The notes under the pieces were generated by a model that saw only the letters and a list, made by a program, of their open reading frames with translations, was not told where the DNA came from and made no database searches. From NCBI GenBank assembly GCA_019775845.1, contig JADQAV010000027.1, positions 310,001 through 374,000 of the forward strand: 64,000 bases of DNA, written 5' to 3'. The DNA comes from Myrmaecium sp. VS I D KN 1 (lineage: Eukaryota > Ascomycota > Dothideomycetes > Valsariales > Valsariaceae). The translations under genes and the position numbers were made by a program. Shown here in pieces: positions 46,004 to 57,973 of this stretch (positions are counted from its first letter, which is position 1; each line of letters opens with the position of its first letter).

Positions 46004-48598
46004 TCAGGTCTGGATGACAACGCTGCCGCGGGCGCCACCGTCCTCGGGGAAGAAGCCGAAGACGAAGCGGTAGAGGTCGCGCATCCAGGCGAACTGCTCG
46101 CTACGGCCCATCCACTGGACCGCGCGGGCGACCTCGGCGGCGGTCAGACGGCGGGCGGGCAAGCTCGAGCCGGGCGCGCGCAGGGTCGGGTCGGCGAGGA
46201 CGAGCTTGCGGTACCGCTCGAGGAGCTGGAGCTGCCAGGGTAGGCTGCCGAAGCTGTTCGACGGCAAGGCCTTGACGAAGGCGGGCAGGGTGGGCGCACC
46301 GGGCGCGTGCCGCGCGTACCCCGCATTCATCGCCGCCTTGACGATGAGCACTTTCAACCGGAGGAGGTGGGGGTCCTCGCGCCCTGCCGTCGCCGTCGAC
46401 GACGTGCGCGCCGACGTATCGCTGTACCCCGACAGCGTCGACGCGCTGCTGGACCAGCGGTCGTGCGTGCGCGTCTTCGAGTTCTCTGGCCCGAGGATGA
46501 GGATGTTGGGCACGCTGGGCTCCTCCGGGGATAGCTCCTCGCGATCGTCGTAGATGGTCGTCGGCGTTTCCGGCGGGATCGAGCGGGCGGAGTGGAAGGA
46601 GTCACCGACGGAGGAGGAGAGCTCCGAGGGTGGTGCGGCGGGAGTGGAGGCGATGGTGGTGGTGCCGCCCGTGGTGCCGCCGGCAATGCTGCCGCCGCCG
46701 TTCGGACCGCCGGTCACGGTGGCGCTGCGGACGGAGGCGGGGAAAGTGTACTGTGACGGGCGCGGAGTGCCGCGGTCGGGGCGGACCTGCGTCCAGCCTT
46801 CGCGGAAGAGGTCGCAGAGTTCCCAGCAGGCCTGGACGGCGGATCCGAGGAGCTCCTCATCCGGCGGCTTGCCGTCACGGTTGTTCTGGCGGAGGCTGAA
46901 GAGCATCTCCGCTAGGGACCAACAGGCACGGAGGAGGGCGTCGGTTTCTTCGGGGAGGGAGGTTCGCTGCTTCATTAGGCGGTGACAGAGGGTAAGGTAG
47001 AAATCGAGCGTGCGCTCGCGGAATGCCTCGGGAAGATTACGGTCGTGCGTGTTGTACAAATGATTATTCAACTCAAAGCTCACTCGTAGTACAGAATCGG
47101 TGATTTCGTCGCTCCGTTGTCGTACATCAAACAGTGCCTGGCAGAAGTCGCGGCATAGCTCTAGGGTAGGTCGCACTTGGCTGGCATGATCTTCGTTCCT
47201 GCTTTCATAAAGTCGTTGGCACAGTCTCCAGCACGTTCGCCATGCGTGTTCCTGGGTTTCTCCTTTCCCCGAGAAGCTGAACATCTTTTGGCGATGTGAC
47301 TGGCTAAGTCCGGCCAGGGTGTTGCATAAAGTCCAGCATTCGCTCAGCGCGGTTTTAAGAGCTTTTATTTCGTCGTCCTGCTGGATACCCTCTATGGCCT
47401 GGCCCATCGTTTGACTCTGATCGAACTCCGACACCTGGGATTCGCCGGTTTCCCCTTCCTGGCCGTTGTCTTCCGCGGCAGAAGCTTCAGCATCCGTGTC
47501 AATGTCCGTTCGCTCCAGCTCATCGACGTCGGTCTCAGCAATGTCTAAGCACGGTCAGCCAGTTCAGATGCGACGAGCTTGGAATAAAAACCTTCTAGGC
47601 TGCTGCTGTTGGCCCGATTTCGCCTCTTCCATTCGTCTTCCAGCTCCTGTCGTGTTTGCGCTCGCGGGGTCGGTCGGTCATTCGTGGACGGAATCTGGGT
47701 GTTGATAGGAGAAGGCGGGACGCCGCCAGAGACCTTCTGTGCCTGCTGCTGCGCTTCGTAGAAGGTCGACATTGTGGCGGACGCGGACTTGGGCCACACT
47801 CGCTCCGAAACCGTCTTCGGCTCCGGGGTGGTGGGTGAGCGGGACACTATGGTGGCCTCTGATGTCCCCGTGGTCGAAGGAGGTGATAGTCTGCTTGTGT
47901 CGCTGGCGGCGGCGGAATCCTGAGATCGTCAGACTGGTCAACTCACCAACACGTGGCTGGTAGACATACGAACTGCTTGAACCCTGCTGGCGCGTGGATG
48001 ACTGACTGCGGTTCGTCCGAATTCGACCTTGGCCGTGTCACTGCGGTGTCTAACTTGGCCAGCTGAAAGGACTGTGTCAGTTTCTGTAGCGGCTTTCTCC
48101 AACAAGACAGCATGGAAGGCATTGCAATACCGCGTCAAGGCTGGCCTGGCTCGAAGGGCTGGTGACATCGTCCATGTCCGGGGATTTTATGTCTTCCTCG
48201 CCATCGGCTTCGTCATCGCTTGGGTCCTCTTGCGCGCTGTCCTCTATCTGCATGTTTTTAGCATCTGTACCGCCGCAAATGAAGGCGATGCAAGTGTTTA
48301 CTTCTGTGGAGGCGGTGCCATTACTGTCCACGGGCGAAGGGTCCACATAGGCTGGATACGGACTGGGTGGTGGATGGAGGCTATCGGACGGGTTGCCAGA
48401 AGACCTTTGGACGGGAAGGAGAGTAAGTATGCGCTGTTCGAGCTTGCGGCGAGTCCGTCCAATGCAGACTCACCTGTTAGACGCCGAAAACGCCGAACCG
48501 AACGGCGCAGGCGAGCTTGGTGAGTCGGTATAGGGACTGAAGGCAGACTTCAAGCCCTGGTTTGGACTGGCGGGCATGAGCTGCGTCGCGGTCGCCAT
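46004..48598 (-). CDS. Fungal protein with repeated Cys/Trp helices, function unknown
   Basis: Predicted 786 aa. Minus-strand exons are 48474-48598, 48131-48404, 47970-48062, 47592-47919 and 46004-47544. Introns are 47-69 nt; the last donor (GTTTTT) is weak, so that junction is less sure. The first ~290 residues are Ser/Pro/Asp-rich and disordered. The core (from DEIKALKTALSECW) carries several helix motifs with the same Cys/Trp spacing: CWTLCNTL, CWRLCQRL, LCRDFCQAL, LTLCHRLM, CWSLAEML, CWELCDLF. They are separated by about 40-50 residues, suggesting an alpha-helical repeat fold. A Gly/Thr/Ser linker follows, then a final helical block (LRLKVLIVKAAMNAGYARH, LPSNSFGSLPWQLQLLERYRKLV, MRDLYRFVFGFFP). 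I recognise this as a conserved fungal protein but know no function. Start: the ATG giving MATATQLMPASPNQG. Confidence 0.78.
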
Positions 48599-48912
48599 GC
48601 TCTCTGGCCGTGGGCGACGTTCTGGCTGTACAGCGTGTCTGCTACGCCGCCGGGGAGGGGGTGGTCTGCCTGACGTTTCGAGCGGACAGGTTCGCGGGTA
48701 GAGACGCTGTATGAATGGTCCGCGGCGGATCAGCAATTGGTCGACGAGGCAGACCTGCTCGCTCGCGGCTGTGGAGTCTGGGGAAGGGAGTGGAGGATGG
48801 CAGGAGAGCAGCGGCGGAGTCGTGGGCGGGTGTTTCAACTTGCGCGCAACAGGCGCGAGTCGGATCGGGATCGAGTGACGGAGGGCCGGCCTTTTGTTGC
48901 ACTCGGGGGGAG

Positions 48913-48946
48913 GAGAAGAAGAAGAAGAAGAAGAAGAAGAAGAAGA
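48913..48946 (+). repeat. GAA trinucleotide array
   Basis: About eleven GAA units lie in the leader side of the minus-strand Cys/Trp-repeat gene. Confidence 0.9.
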
Positions 48947-49117
48947 GAAGGAGGAGAGGGGTGGGGGGAGATGGTGACGCTCCAGGCAGTCAACCGGAAA
49001 TATTAAGTGTGAACGACTGACTACAGTACCTTACTGTACTAATCGGTGCAGTGGATATGGAAAAGAGGACGAGCCGGATACCTTAGGTACTGTAAGTAGG
49101 TAAGGACCTACGGTAGA

Positions 49118-49177
49118 CGGGAGGGGAGGACGGAGGGCGGGACGGTGACGGGGGACGGTGACGGGGACGGGGACGGG
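49118..49177 (+). repeat. G-run cluster (GGGAC/GGTGAC units)
   Basis: Repeated GGGGAC and GGTGAC units give many G-runs of three to five on the plus strand. Several are close enough to form G-quadruplex-type structure, though some loops are eight bases. Confidence 0.65.
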
Positions 49178-49396
49178 ACTGTCAGCTCTGGCGGGCCCGC
49201 CGCTGGTCGTCCAAGCGCGAGGGGCAGCTGGGGGCTAAGGCAAGGGCAGCCTGGGCAGCCTGGGACCGCCTGGGACCGCCTGGGCAGCCTCGAGTTGGTG
49301 GATCCCAGCCGGCGCCCGCTTGACCCCTCGGCCGCCCAATCAGCGCCGGCCTGGGGCTACGACGAGCATGGATCTAAGCGCCCGTGGATGGGAACT

Positions 49397-49427
49397 CACC
49401 ACCACCACCACCACCACCACCACCACC
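49397..49427 (+). repeat. CAC trinucleotide array
   Basis: About ten CAC/ACC units, followed directly by a CT-rich tract of about 80 bp. Confidence 0.9.
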
Positions 49428-51736
49428 GCCGTCTTCTCTCCTCGCTCCTCTCCTCTCCTCTCTTCTTTCTCCTCTCTCCTCTCCTCCCTACTCCGCCGCC
49501 GCCGGCTTTCCCGCATATGTACCTAATCCGTCTGCCCGCGATGCCGCCCTCTCTGCTAATTGTTGTTAAATGCACCTTTGTTGCGCGCTGTCGGGTCCGA
49601 CTCAACCACTCGACAGCCCTCCCGATACGCCGGGCCCCGGGTCAAGCCACCCAAGACGGTGCCGTGCCCCTCACATCTTGACATCCTCTTCTGCGCTGTG
49701 GGCCAACGCTCGAAGCCGCCTTCGTTCGTGAACAGATCGCAGATCCTCCGTACCCTCGGTCCATCTCCTTCTTCCGGCTTAAGTAACCGCGTGGAGACGC
49801 CGTTTAGTTCTCCAGCACCATAGCCGGCGGCGTAGAGCAGAGCAGAGGACGTCCAGTCGGCAGTTTCGAAAGCGTCGACCCCACGCTGCGACATGCATGC
49901 AGCAGCTAATGCATGGAGTGCGCTCGCCATCACCAGCCATACCATATAGTAAATCCACCCGGGCAGCTAAGCCTGTCTCGACGAACGCGCCGCTGCGAGC
50001 GTGCGGCACGGATCTGTCCAACATTCGGCCCAGCCTAATCTTCCTTCGTGTCTTCCTTTGCTAAGTGAACGCGTTACACGTGGCGCGCTTGAGTTGGGAA
50101 GCAAAATGGTATGGATCCGGCAAAGATGGTCGCCTGTGAATAGCCGCCGTGAGTGAGCCTGGCTCCTGCGCTTCTCCCACGCACTTCCGCTTCTACGGCA
50201 GCATCGATTTTCGATGCTTTCACAGAGCTCCGTATCGATCAGCTCGACCATCTTGGTGCGTCAGCCCAGAATCAACATTGGCCTTGTTCCATGGAGCTTA
50301 CGGTCAGATGCTCTAGGTAGATTGTCGTGAGCAGCCGGGTAAGTGGAGGCCACGGAGCTTTGTTAATGGACTTTCGCAGGCTTGGACGTCCCCTAGTCAG
50401 AGCCGGATATGCCTTTTGAGGGCCCATCTCCAATCAGCCAAAGCGTCATATACGGTCAAGAGCATCGCCCTGATTATCATTTACTCATGTCAGGATATCG
50501 GATTATTGCAAGTAGCAGCTACGGCGCAGCCGGTGAACCGGCCGGTTTCCGACCAGTCCGGCAGTCCCCGCCACTCTCACACTGAACGATAATTCCCCAA
50601 TCGGGGCCACTACAGCCCGGTCTTACTCTGGAGCACACTCTGCCTGTTGGCGAGCGTGCGGCTCTCTATCGTCGTGCATTCCTGAGGAACTCAAAAAGCG
50701 GCGTATGCGTTGGCTTTCAGGATTGCGAGACGGTGTGCATGGCGAGACATCCAACTCCACCGCAGTGCCCAACTGCTCTCGGTGGAATGTCCGTTGTAGG
50801 CGAGTGGCTTCGGTTCCTCGCGATGGCTTGTTTCTGATGGTTGGATGCGCCTGTCTTGTCTTCTGGGGTCAGGTAGTTACCTAGCACCCTAGGTGTACTG
50901 TCTGAGTCAGTCTTGCTGGTACAGAAGGTACCTAAGTACAAGGTACCTTAGCACTGGACACGCATTGCGGAACATCCTCCCGGATTTGAGCCTTCTGGCT
51001 CGCAAAACCCTTCACCGGTGATCCCGCCCAGCTCTTACCCCGCCTCTCCCTCTCTCTCTCTTGCTATGCAGCGCAGTAGCTTTACGAAAGGCTCAAACTA
51101 TCTATTGTTGCACGTCCCCGTCGCTGAGTCGCAAGTTGGATGTAAGTCACGCAGCCAACCACCGACCCGACCCGGCTTCAATGCACGACACCCTCGCCTC
51201 TTTCGGCGATCGAATGGTTGCCACACCATGGTTGACAGAGGGTTGGTCACTTACATACAGATGCTGTAGCACTGCTCCTGCTCTTCCCGGGAATGCCGAG
51301 CAGAGTGCGGGCGCATTGGCCAGCCCAGGACGGGATGAAAGTCGAGAGTGATATGCTCCCTGGAGGGCGTGCCAAAGTAGTTGACTTGAAAAGGTAGTTG
51401 ACTTGGACATTAGGTATTTCTTGGGCCTCCGAGGCGTAGTGTAGAGTGGGCCAAACTTGTGAGCTTCTGGTGATCACTGGAAAGCGCCTCCTCTGATCAT
51501 GGGCGAGATGATTGCATTGGATGGAACAATGACCTGGACAGCCTTGATCGAATTAGCACTGTCGGTTTCAATGGGAGCATCGGTTTCTCATCTACTACAT
51601 AGTATCTAATAAGCGACTTCGGGAAGACCGTTTATTAACAGTCATTATTTACGAGGCGGGTAAACTATAACATTCATTACGGAACGCCCCATCACAATCC
51701 TACATAATTCCAGCCCCCTGCCCGGTCCAGCCAGAA

Positions 51737-51744
51737 TATAAATA
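51737..51744 (+). promoter_or_regulatory. TATA-like box upstream of the bZIP gene
   Basis: ATATAAATAC occurs about 115 bp upstream of the first ATG of the bZIP gene in otherwise mixed-composition DNA. Position and sequence fit a core promoter; experimental support is not available. Confidence 0.45.
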
Positions 51745-51857
51745 CGACCGCTCCCCTCCGCGTCTCACTGATCTATTCCATTCTGCCCTGGTCTACCTCC
51801 TTTCCGAGTCAATCAACCGCTTCGGCCTCGCGACAGAGGCCGCTTTAACGTGCAAGA

Positions 51858-52677
51858 ATGCCAGCAGCAACAAACACCGTCACCGCCGCTCCCAAGCAGG
51901 CCACTATCGTCTTCTACTGCCCTCAGCAGATCGTCCCATTCGATCCAGCATAGTCATTCTCCATTCCTCGATCATTTCTTCCCATCAGACGCCCGTGCGG
52001 CGATACCGTTCGCCGGACCAGAATCGGCCGGGGCCTCGCTCAATGTTCCAAACTATTTCTCTGACCAGCAACTTTTCGACGCGTATCTCGCCTGCGATAG
52101 CGATGATCTTATCGGCACTATGTTCAGCAACCTTGACGGTTCCCACGGGACTCAGGCTCAGCCTCTTCTGCCCGAGGAACCGGTTCCATATCAATGCGGC
52201 TTCACCTCGCTCAACTCAGGTGCTCATTCCACGCAAACTTTCAATCGGAATGAGATGTGTTCCGTCTTCCCTCCTGGGACCATCGCAACAACAGTGGATC
52301 CGCCTCCTCAGCTCCTGCAATCTCAACTTTTCCTTCCCCCCGATCCTCCTAGCGCTAATACCGCTTCACCCACGGACCCCGGCACCAAGCCAACAACCAT
52401 ATCGACGCCAGCATCTCAATCATCCACCGCGAGCGTCTCGCAGACCAAACGACCTCTCGCCGACATTGGTGAAGAGGACGAGGACCCCGTCGTGCGGAAG
52501 CGGCAGCGCAACACCCTCGCCGCTCGCCGGTGCCGGCAGAAGCGTCTGGATCGGATCTCCGCGCTGGAGCAAGCGCTTGAGGAGATAAGGCAGGAGCGGG
52601 ATGATCTAAGGCTCAAGCTGGCGCGGTCGGAGGCTGCGGCGGATGCGATGCGGGAGCTTCTCCGGGATCGGCGGTGA
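51858..52677 (+). CDS. bZIP transcription factor (start and N-terminus uncertain)
   Basis: The long frame ending at 52677 encodes a basic-leucine-zipper regulator. Its basic region is KRQRNTLAARRCRQKRLDRI, with the NxxAAxxCR signature, followed by a zipper from LEQALEEIRQERDDLRLKL to the C-terminus. N-terminal segments are Pro/Ser/acidic (FLDHFFPSDARAAIPF, SDDLIGTMFSNLDG). The placement resembles Gcn4-type factors, with the bZIP at the very C-terminus, but I give no name. The frame has no ATG before 52117. The first ATG of the transcript (51858) lies in another frame that ends after 31 codons. Either a 70-nt intron (GTCACC...CCAG) links ATG 51858 to the main frame at 51949, or that short frame is an upstream ORF, or there is an indel. 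CDS bounds are given from ATG 51858 with this caution. Confidence 0.7.
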
Positions 52678-54143
52678 ATTGCCCCTTCCCTTTTTTCCTT
52701 CCCCACCGTGACGGAAATTGTTTGAAGAGATATACTCAACCTTTGCTTTTTTTCTGTGGTTTTAATTTTGGGTTTAGAAAAGTCAGCTGCATTTTCTCCG
52801 CAATGATTCAATGTTTCCTCGCTTGTTATATTGGCTCGAAGGTGTTCGGGCGATGTCGGGTCTATAGTTTTGGAGTCCACAGCTTCGCCGTCGCCCACTC
52901 TCTCTTTCTCTTGCCGATGAGACAGAGGCAGAGACAGAGGGCATTGGCGCCATGATGGGCTTTCAGCGTCTGATCGTTGTCGTCATGACCTTTACGGGCG
53001 GGGGCATCTCCCATCATCATTCATCAATAAGGCATGAGTCTTGCAACTGACCTTGGAAAATAACGTATTCGTCCGTCGCTACCCCTCAATCCACCTGCCG
53101 ATGCCCTCATCGTCGTTGTTACGTATCGCAATAAAAATGAGGAAACCATCACATTTCTAAGAAAGAAGTATTAGGTCTATATCCATATCTCCAACCAAAC
53201 CCGTACAGCCCCTTCTCATATATAATCCTCTCTTGACCGGCGCGCATGCATATACGCTCCACCTCCCGTTGTCTGTCTACTGCATGTATTATCTCTAATC
53301 ATTAACCTCCCATGATCAACCGCCCCTCAGCATCTCTCTGCCGAAAGTAACCTCCCATCTATTATGACCAATTCGCTGCCCTGATGATGCATCGTGTATT
53401 CATCCCAAGTCGTCCCACGGCAATCCCATGTCCGCCTTTCCGCCGCTCGCTATCAATGCTTCTTTTTACCCCAGCCAGCCTCCGCTTTACATTACAATAC
53501 GGTATCGTATTGAGCGCGCGGGCACAAGGTCGGGTCTCGTTTAGAGGCTAGCGGCGGATTGGTTCGGTCGGTCGTTGTCCGATCATAGGTGATGCGAGGT
53601 GAGTCATTCCTTGGCATGGCGCTTTTCGTGGGGCCTGTCTTCAGCCCCTGCGGATGGAGATGGGATGATGGAATGCGAAACTTATTGAAGACAAGTGCTA
53701 AACTCTGTCGTGTGCTTGTTTTTCCCTTTCTTTTTTGTGGGTGGAATAATGATCCTACTAAATCGCTAAACTCCTTGACGTCAACTTCACATAAAACTGC
53801 CATCTCAATCCTGGCCCAATAAAAATAGAGCATCTTAATTACTCCCTCCCTGGTGAGGTAGACAACGCTACCTGAAAGGCTCAGCTACACCTTGTCATGA
53901 AATCCAGTAAGTAGGGGCTCAGGTATCGCTAGCAATTTTACGGTGTGCCTTGAAAGGCGTTGCAATCTGCAATTCTTCGGCCATATGTAGGCTTTAGGGT
54001 GAAGATGCCACAATCACAGGTCTTCGATCAGATCAAATGAATACTAGTAGGCCGATTGCCCTTTATATAAAAGATTTTGTTGTCTCAGTGTCCTCTTTTC
54101 CAAGAGAGGATTTCGGGGAAATCCGACTGCGATTCACGAGACC
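52678..54143. other. 1.5-kb intergenic region
   Basis: It follows the bZIP stop codon and precedes the second Zn2Cys6 gene. No domain-bearing frame is seen. A minus-strand frame at 53492-53833 has no resemblance to known proteins. Base composition is already slightly more A/T-rich than earlier intergenic DNA. It probably holds the bZIP 3' UTR and the promoter of the next gene. Confidence 0.45.
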
Positions 54144-54479
54144 ATGGCCGAAAGTATGTACCTAGTATTGGAAAGGCCCGATAAAAAAAAGAAATCGGCC
54201 TTGACGCTGCTACGTACACGAGGGAATGAGGATAACAACTTGACATTCACTCCATGCCCTTATTTGTTGATCGCAGCCTTGAGTGTCCCCACAACGTCGA
54301 ATTTGGCTGGCTACCGACTCGGCATGCATGACTCATGCACAAGCCATCAACCTCACCCCAAATCGCACGTCTCCGGCTTGGGCCGACTCACTCAGCCCAA
54401 GCTACTGTTCGAGCCATCCGCATCACCACCCGCCCGTCCTTATCAGAGCATCTCGCGATGCCATGGAAGGGCGAAGAGG

Positions 54480-56862
54480 ATGCTCCAAGCAGGATCCCGA
54501 ATGAACCGCGCCTGCGTCATCTGCCACAAGCGGAAGATCAAATGCGACTTTGACAGCGCGTCCAGGCGCCCTTGTTCCAACTGCGAGCGTGAAGGATATG
54601 AATGCGTCCCAAGGCAGCGCAAAAGAAAGAGATATACACTTAGTCCCTCCCCGCCTGCGCACGCCAAGCGACTTGTGTCAACGCCCTCAGCAGACGGAGT
54701 ATCGCAATCCGCAGGCGACCCTGCCCAGGACTCCGCAAGCACACGTGATGATGGCCTCCTCACACCTGGAGGGACACGTCCCGGACTTCCAGCCTCAACG
54801 ACGAGCGGCGAAATCGAACGACCAGGGATCCAGACTCCGCTATCCTCGATCTCCGAACTGCGCGGAAGGCCTCTCTCAAGGAATCTATCTTCTACTCCCC
54901 TCGCTCACTTCCCACCGCACCTCCGCGACCTGAGTGCTAGTGAAAGGCGTACCTCCCGTGTCAGCTACCTTGGCCGCTCAGAATATATCAGCAATGATGT
55001 TCCCATTGACGATGACAGGGAGATGCCCCACAAGTCCTTGCAGACCGTCTCGGAGCGTGATAAAGAAATCTTGCAGATGCAGCAAGTGTTCGACCTTCCT
55101 CCTCGCGCCACAAGAGACAGGCTTTTTGAGAGTTTTTGGGCATGTTGCTACCCCTGGACGCCTATTGTGGAGCGAAGCTGGGTTGAAGGTCCCCCCGATC
55201 AAATCTCTCCGCTGCTGATGCAGGCGATTCTGCTCGCCGGAAGCCGAGTGTTGCCCTCTGCGCTGGATCATGGATCCTCCGAGGAGTTTTACAAAAAGGC
55301 CAAGATGCTGTTCTGGATGGGCGTGGAAAAGGATCCACTCATAACGATTGCAGCGGTCGTACTCTTCCAGTGGTGGAATCCCGAGGGACCAGAACATGTG
55401 TCTATCGACACGAGTGGATTCTGGCTCCGTATCTCTGTTGGACTAGCTTATCAGGTTGGGTTGCACAGAGAGCCTGCTGCGACGAAGCACGATGCGTCGA
55501 TCAGGAGAAGACTGTGGTGGAGTCTTGTAGTAAGAAGAATCACCGATCCTATGTTATGTGTGCTGCACATACTCACGCCAAGTCGTACAGGCACGGGACT
55601 CCCTCGTGAATGCAGGACATGGTAGGCCTCGGGCCATCACTATAAATCTGACCGATGTTCGACCGCCATCGTTGGCCGACTTTGGTCTGGATCACGGCCT
55701 CGCGGAGCTATTTAGCGCACATGTCGAGATATCGCGTATTTTAGGTACCGTCACTGCAGCATATGTCTGGGCCACTGCCTTCTAACCAGTTGTAGGTGAT
55801 CTTACCCAGTGTTTCTTGGAAAAGCATCAGTTTCAACAACAGAAGAAGGCCTTGGAAGACAGGCTTTTCAGGTGGATACACACTCTTCCGACTGAGCTTC
55901 GACTGAGTGGGCGACAGCCTAAAGACCTAATCCATGGCGGAAGTTTCGAAGCCCGACAGCTGCACGTCCAATATTTTGTCATCCTGATCATCCTGAACCG
56001 CTCCGTACCCTCCCCCAGCAGCCCTTCCACCGCCTCTCTCCTCGCCTCTTCTTTCGTCGCCGGTATCTTTGAAGAATTCATCGCCCGCGACGAAATCCGC
56101 TACCTCGGCGCTATTTTTACCTTCTACCTTCTCGTGGCAGGCGTCACACAACTATCCTGCTACCGCTACTCCGGCCTCCGCCACCTCGCCGACCATGACA
56201 TCCAAATCATCTTCCGCTCTCAAGAAGAGCTCGCCAAACGCTGGCCATCCGCCCTCGGGGCCCTCAACAACCTCAGCAACGTCCGCGACAAAGTGACCAG
56301 GCAGCCACAGACCACCTACCTTCCCGAAAACAACCTGACGCGGGACCAGGCGCACTTCTTCTCTCCCTTCGGCCCCGCCCTGTGTCGCGAGTGGGATGTT
56401 CTGTACGCCCAGAACATTGCCAGCTTTCCCGCCCCTGACGAGCTTCCAAACGCAACCACCACTGCCACCTCCACCGCTCAACAGAAGCAGCAGCAGCAGC
56501 AGCCCTCGCGTGATCTTGTCACCGCAGGTATTCTGCAGGACCTTCAGCGTACCCCCACGGTGGCGAGCGCGAAGCCGGCGCTTGCCACACCCACCACCCT
56601 TCCCCCTCCCGCGCAGGACGCTCAGCAGCAACAGCCGTCTGCCCCGGTCCCGGCTCCCGCCCCGGCCCGGGCCTTAGCTCCGGCCCCCGCCTACGATCCG
56701 AACATGATCATGGCCGCAGCGACGGATCCGACACTGGCCATGGCCGGCGGAGGGAACGCGCTGGTGGCGCACCTGCTAGGCCCGGACTTGATGGGCCAAT
56801 ATGGGGTGGGGATGGGAGACTGGGTGATGGGTGGTGATTGGGAAGGAGGGATGATGCTGTAA
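54480..56862 (+). CDS. Zn2Cys6 transcription factor with fungal-specific regulatory domain
   Basis: Predicted 756 aa from exons 54480-55529, 55591-55744 and 55796-56862, with introns of 61 nt (GTAAGA/CAG) and 51 nt (GTACCG, CTAAC branch point, TAG). The zinc cluster is at residues 12-43: CVIC, KIKC, CSNC, YEC with basic HKRK. The middle-homology domain includes RDRLFESFWACCYPWTPIVE, SPLLMQAILLAGSR, FYKKAKMLFWMGVEKDPL, GLAYQVGLHREP and RRRLWWSLVARDSLVNAGHGRPRAI, then LRLSGRQPKD and FVILIILNRS. The tail is Gln- and Pro/Ala-rich. The start is uncertain: the frame is open to an ATG at 54144, but the added 112 residues look non-coding; 54480 or 54501 puts the cluster at the N-terminus as usual. 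The gene ends only about 20 bp before the AT-rich block. Confidence 0.88.
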
Positions 56863-57973
56863 CGATCTGCTTAGCGGGCATATTTCTTTTACTTACTATA
56901 TGATTATAACCTAAGCTTTTAAGATGGTTTCTGTTTCTATCCTGCTATATAACTTCCTTATTCTAGCCTTTCTCAGGATATTAAGATTTATAAAACAAAA
57001 ATTAATAAAAAATTAAAAATCAGATTATAATAAAAATTATAATTAAAAATTAGATTATAATAACAGTTATAATTAAGAATTAGGTTATATATCAGATTAT
57101 AGTCAAGATCAAGGCTTTAATTCAAATTATAATTAAAAAGGATAATAATTATTATTAAGAATCTGGGGAAGTAGTACTTTATATTACTTTAAAAAGGAGA
57201 ACCAGCCTATCTAGTTTTATACTAGATTCAGGTTATATAAAGCATATTATCTATAATAAACTATTATTTACAGATTTTAAAGAATCTAGTAATAAAATTA
57301 GATAGGGGGATGCAGGCTTACTCTAATCTAAAGGATATAGGATAGTTTTTCTTAGAATTAGTAATATAAAACGTATTATTAAGCTAGAAAACTACTTATA
57401 TACCCCTAAATTTAGTATAAACCTAATTAGCCTAGGAACCCTTACTTAGACTAAAGGCTTTGAAATTAAAATTAATTAAAAATCCTTATATATTTATAAG
57501 GAAAAGGTAATTATTACTAGGGGGTATAATAAAGATAATCTCTATTATCTACTAGTATCTATACCTAGTTAATAGGACATAGCCGATTTAGTATTATTTA
57601 GTAATAAAAATTAAATCGAATTACTAAACTAAATTTAATTAAAAGATGATTTAACTAATAATAATATATATTAGTAAAAAAAGCACTAAATAAAATTAAT
57701 AAGCTAGAAAATACAGGAAATACACCCTATATTAACTAGCCTATTAAGAAAAATATTATAAACTAACCTATTAATCACAAAATTTATATATAAATATATT
57801 TATTAAAGATAATTAATAGAAATAAGGAGACTAATAAACTTAATCTATTTTATTTAGATAAAATAAGCTCCGATCTAGTAGGGCTAAGAAACCCTATAAG
57901 TCTAGGAGGGGGTAATTATATTATTACTTTCCCAGATAATACTACTAGATAGCTAGAATATAAGGTCATCCTA

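Larger units (their letters stand above)
48599..51857. other. 3.3-kb gene-poor region upstream of the bZIP gene
   Basis: It begins with the divergent promoter of the Cys/Trp-repeat gene. Contents are a GAA array (about 48913-48946), palindromic TACCTTAGGTAC words (49078-49090 and 50926-50952), a G-run cluster (about 49118-49177), near-duplicate GGGCAGCCTGGGACCGCC units (about 49245-49290) and a CAC array (about 49397-49427). No frame shows a domain. The part nearest the bZIP gene contains a TATAAATA-like box at about 51737-51744, about 115 bp upstream of the first ATG. It is a plausible core promoter. Confidence 0.5.

Noticed and set aside
48913-49427. CRISPR-like array
   Set aside because: The repeats are uninterrupted trinucleotide or G-rich simple repeats without spacers, in a eukaryotic nuclear context.
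49145-49681. 178-codon plus-strand frame over G-rich, CAC and CT repeats
   Set aside because: It simply translates simple repeats (His and Leu/Ser runs) and has no domain.
51850-52677. HAC1/HacA-type unconventional intron as explanation for the bZIP frame conflict
   Set aside because: The bZIP basic region is not of the HacA type, and no paired Ire1-type stem-loops are evident at the frame change, which lies at the 5' end and not after the bZIP.
48470-56862. Secondary-metabolite gene cluster around the bZIP and Zn2Cys6 regulators
   Set aside because: No synthase, oxygenase, transporter or other tailoring gene lies beside them in the window.
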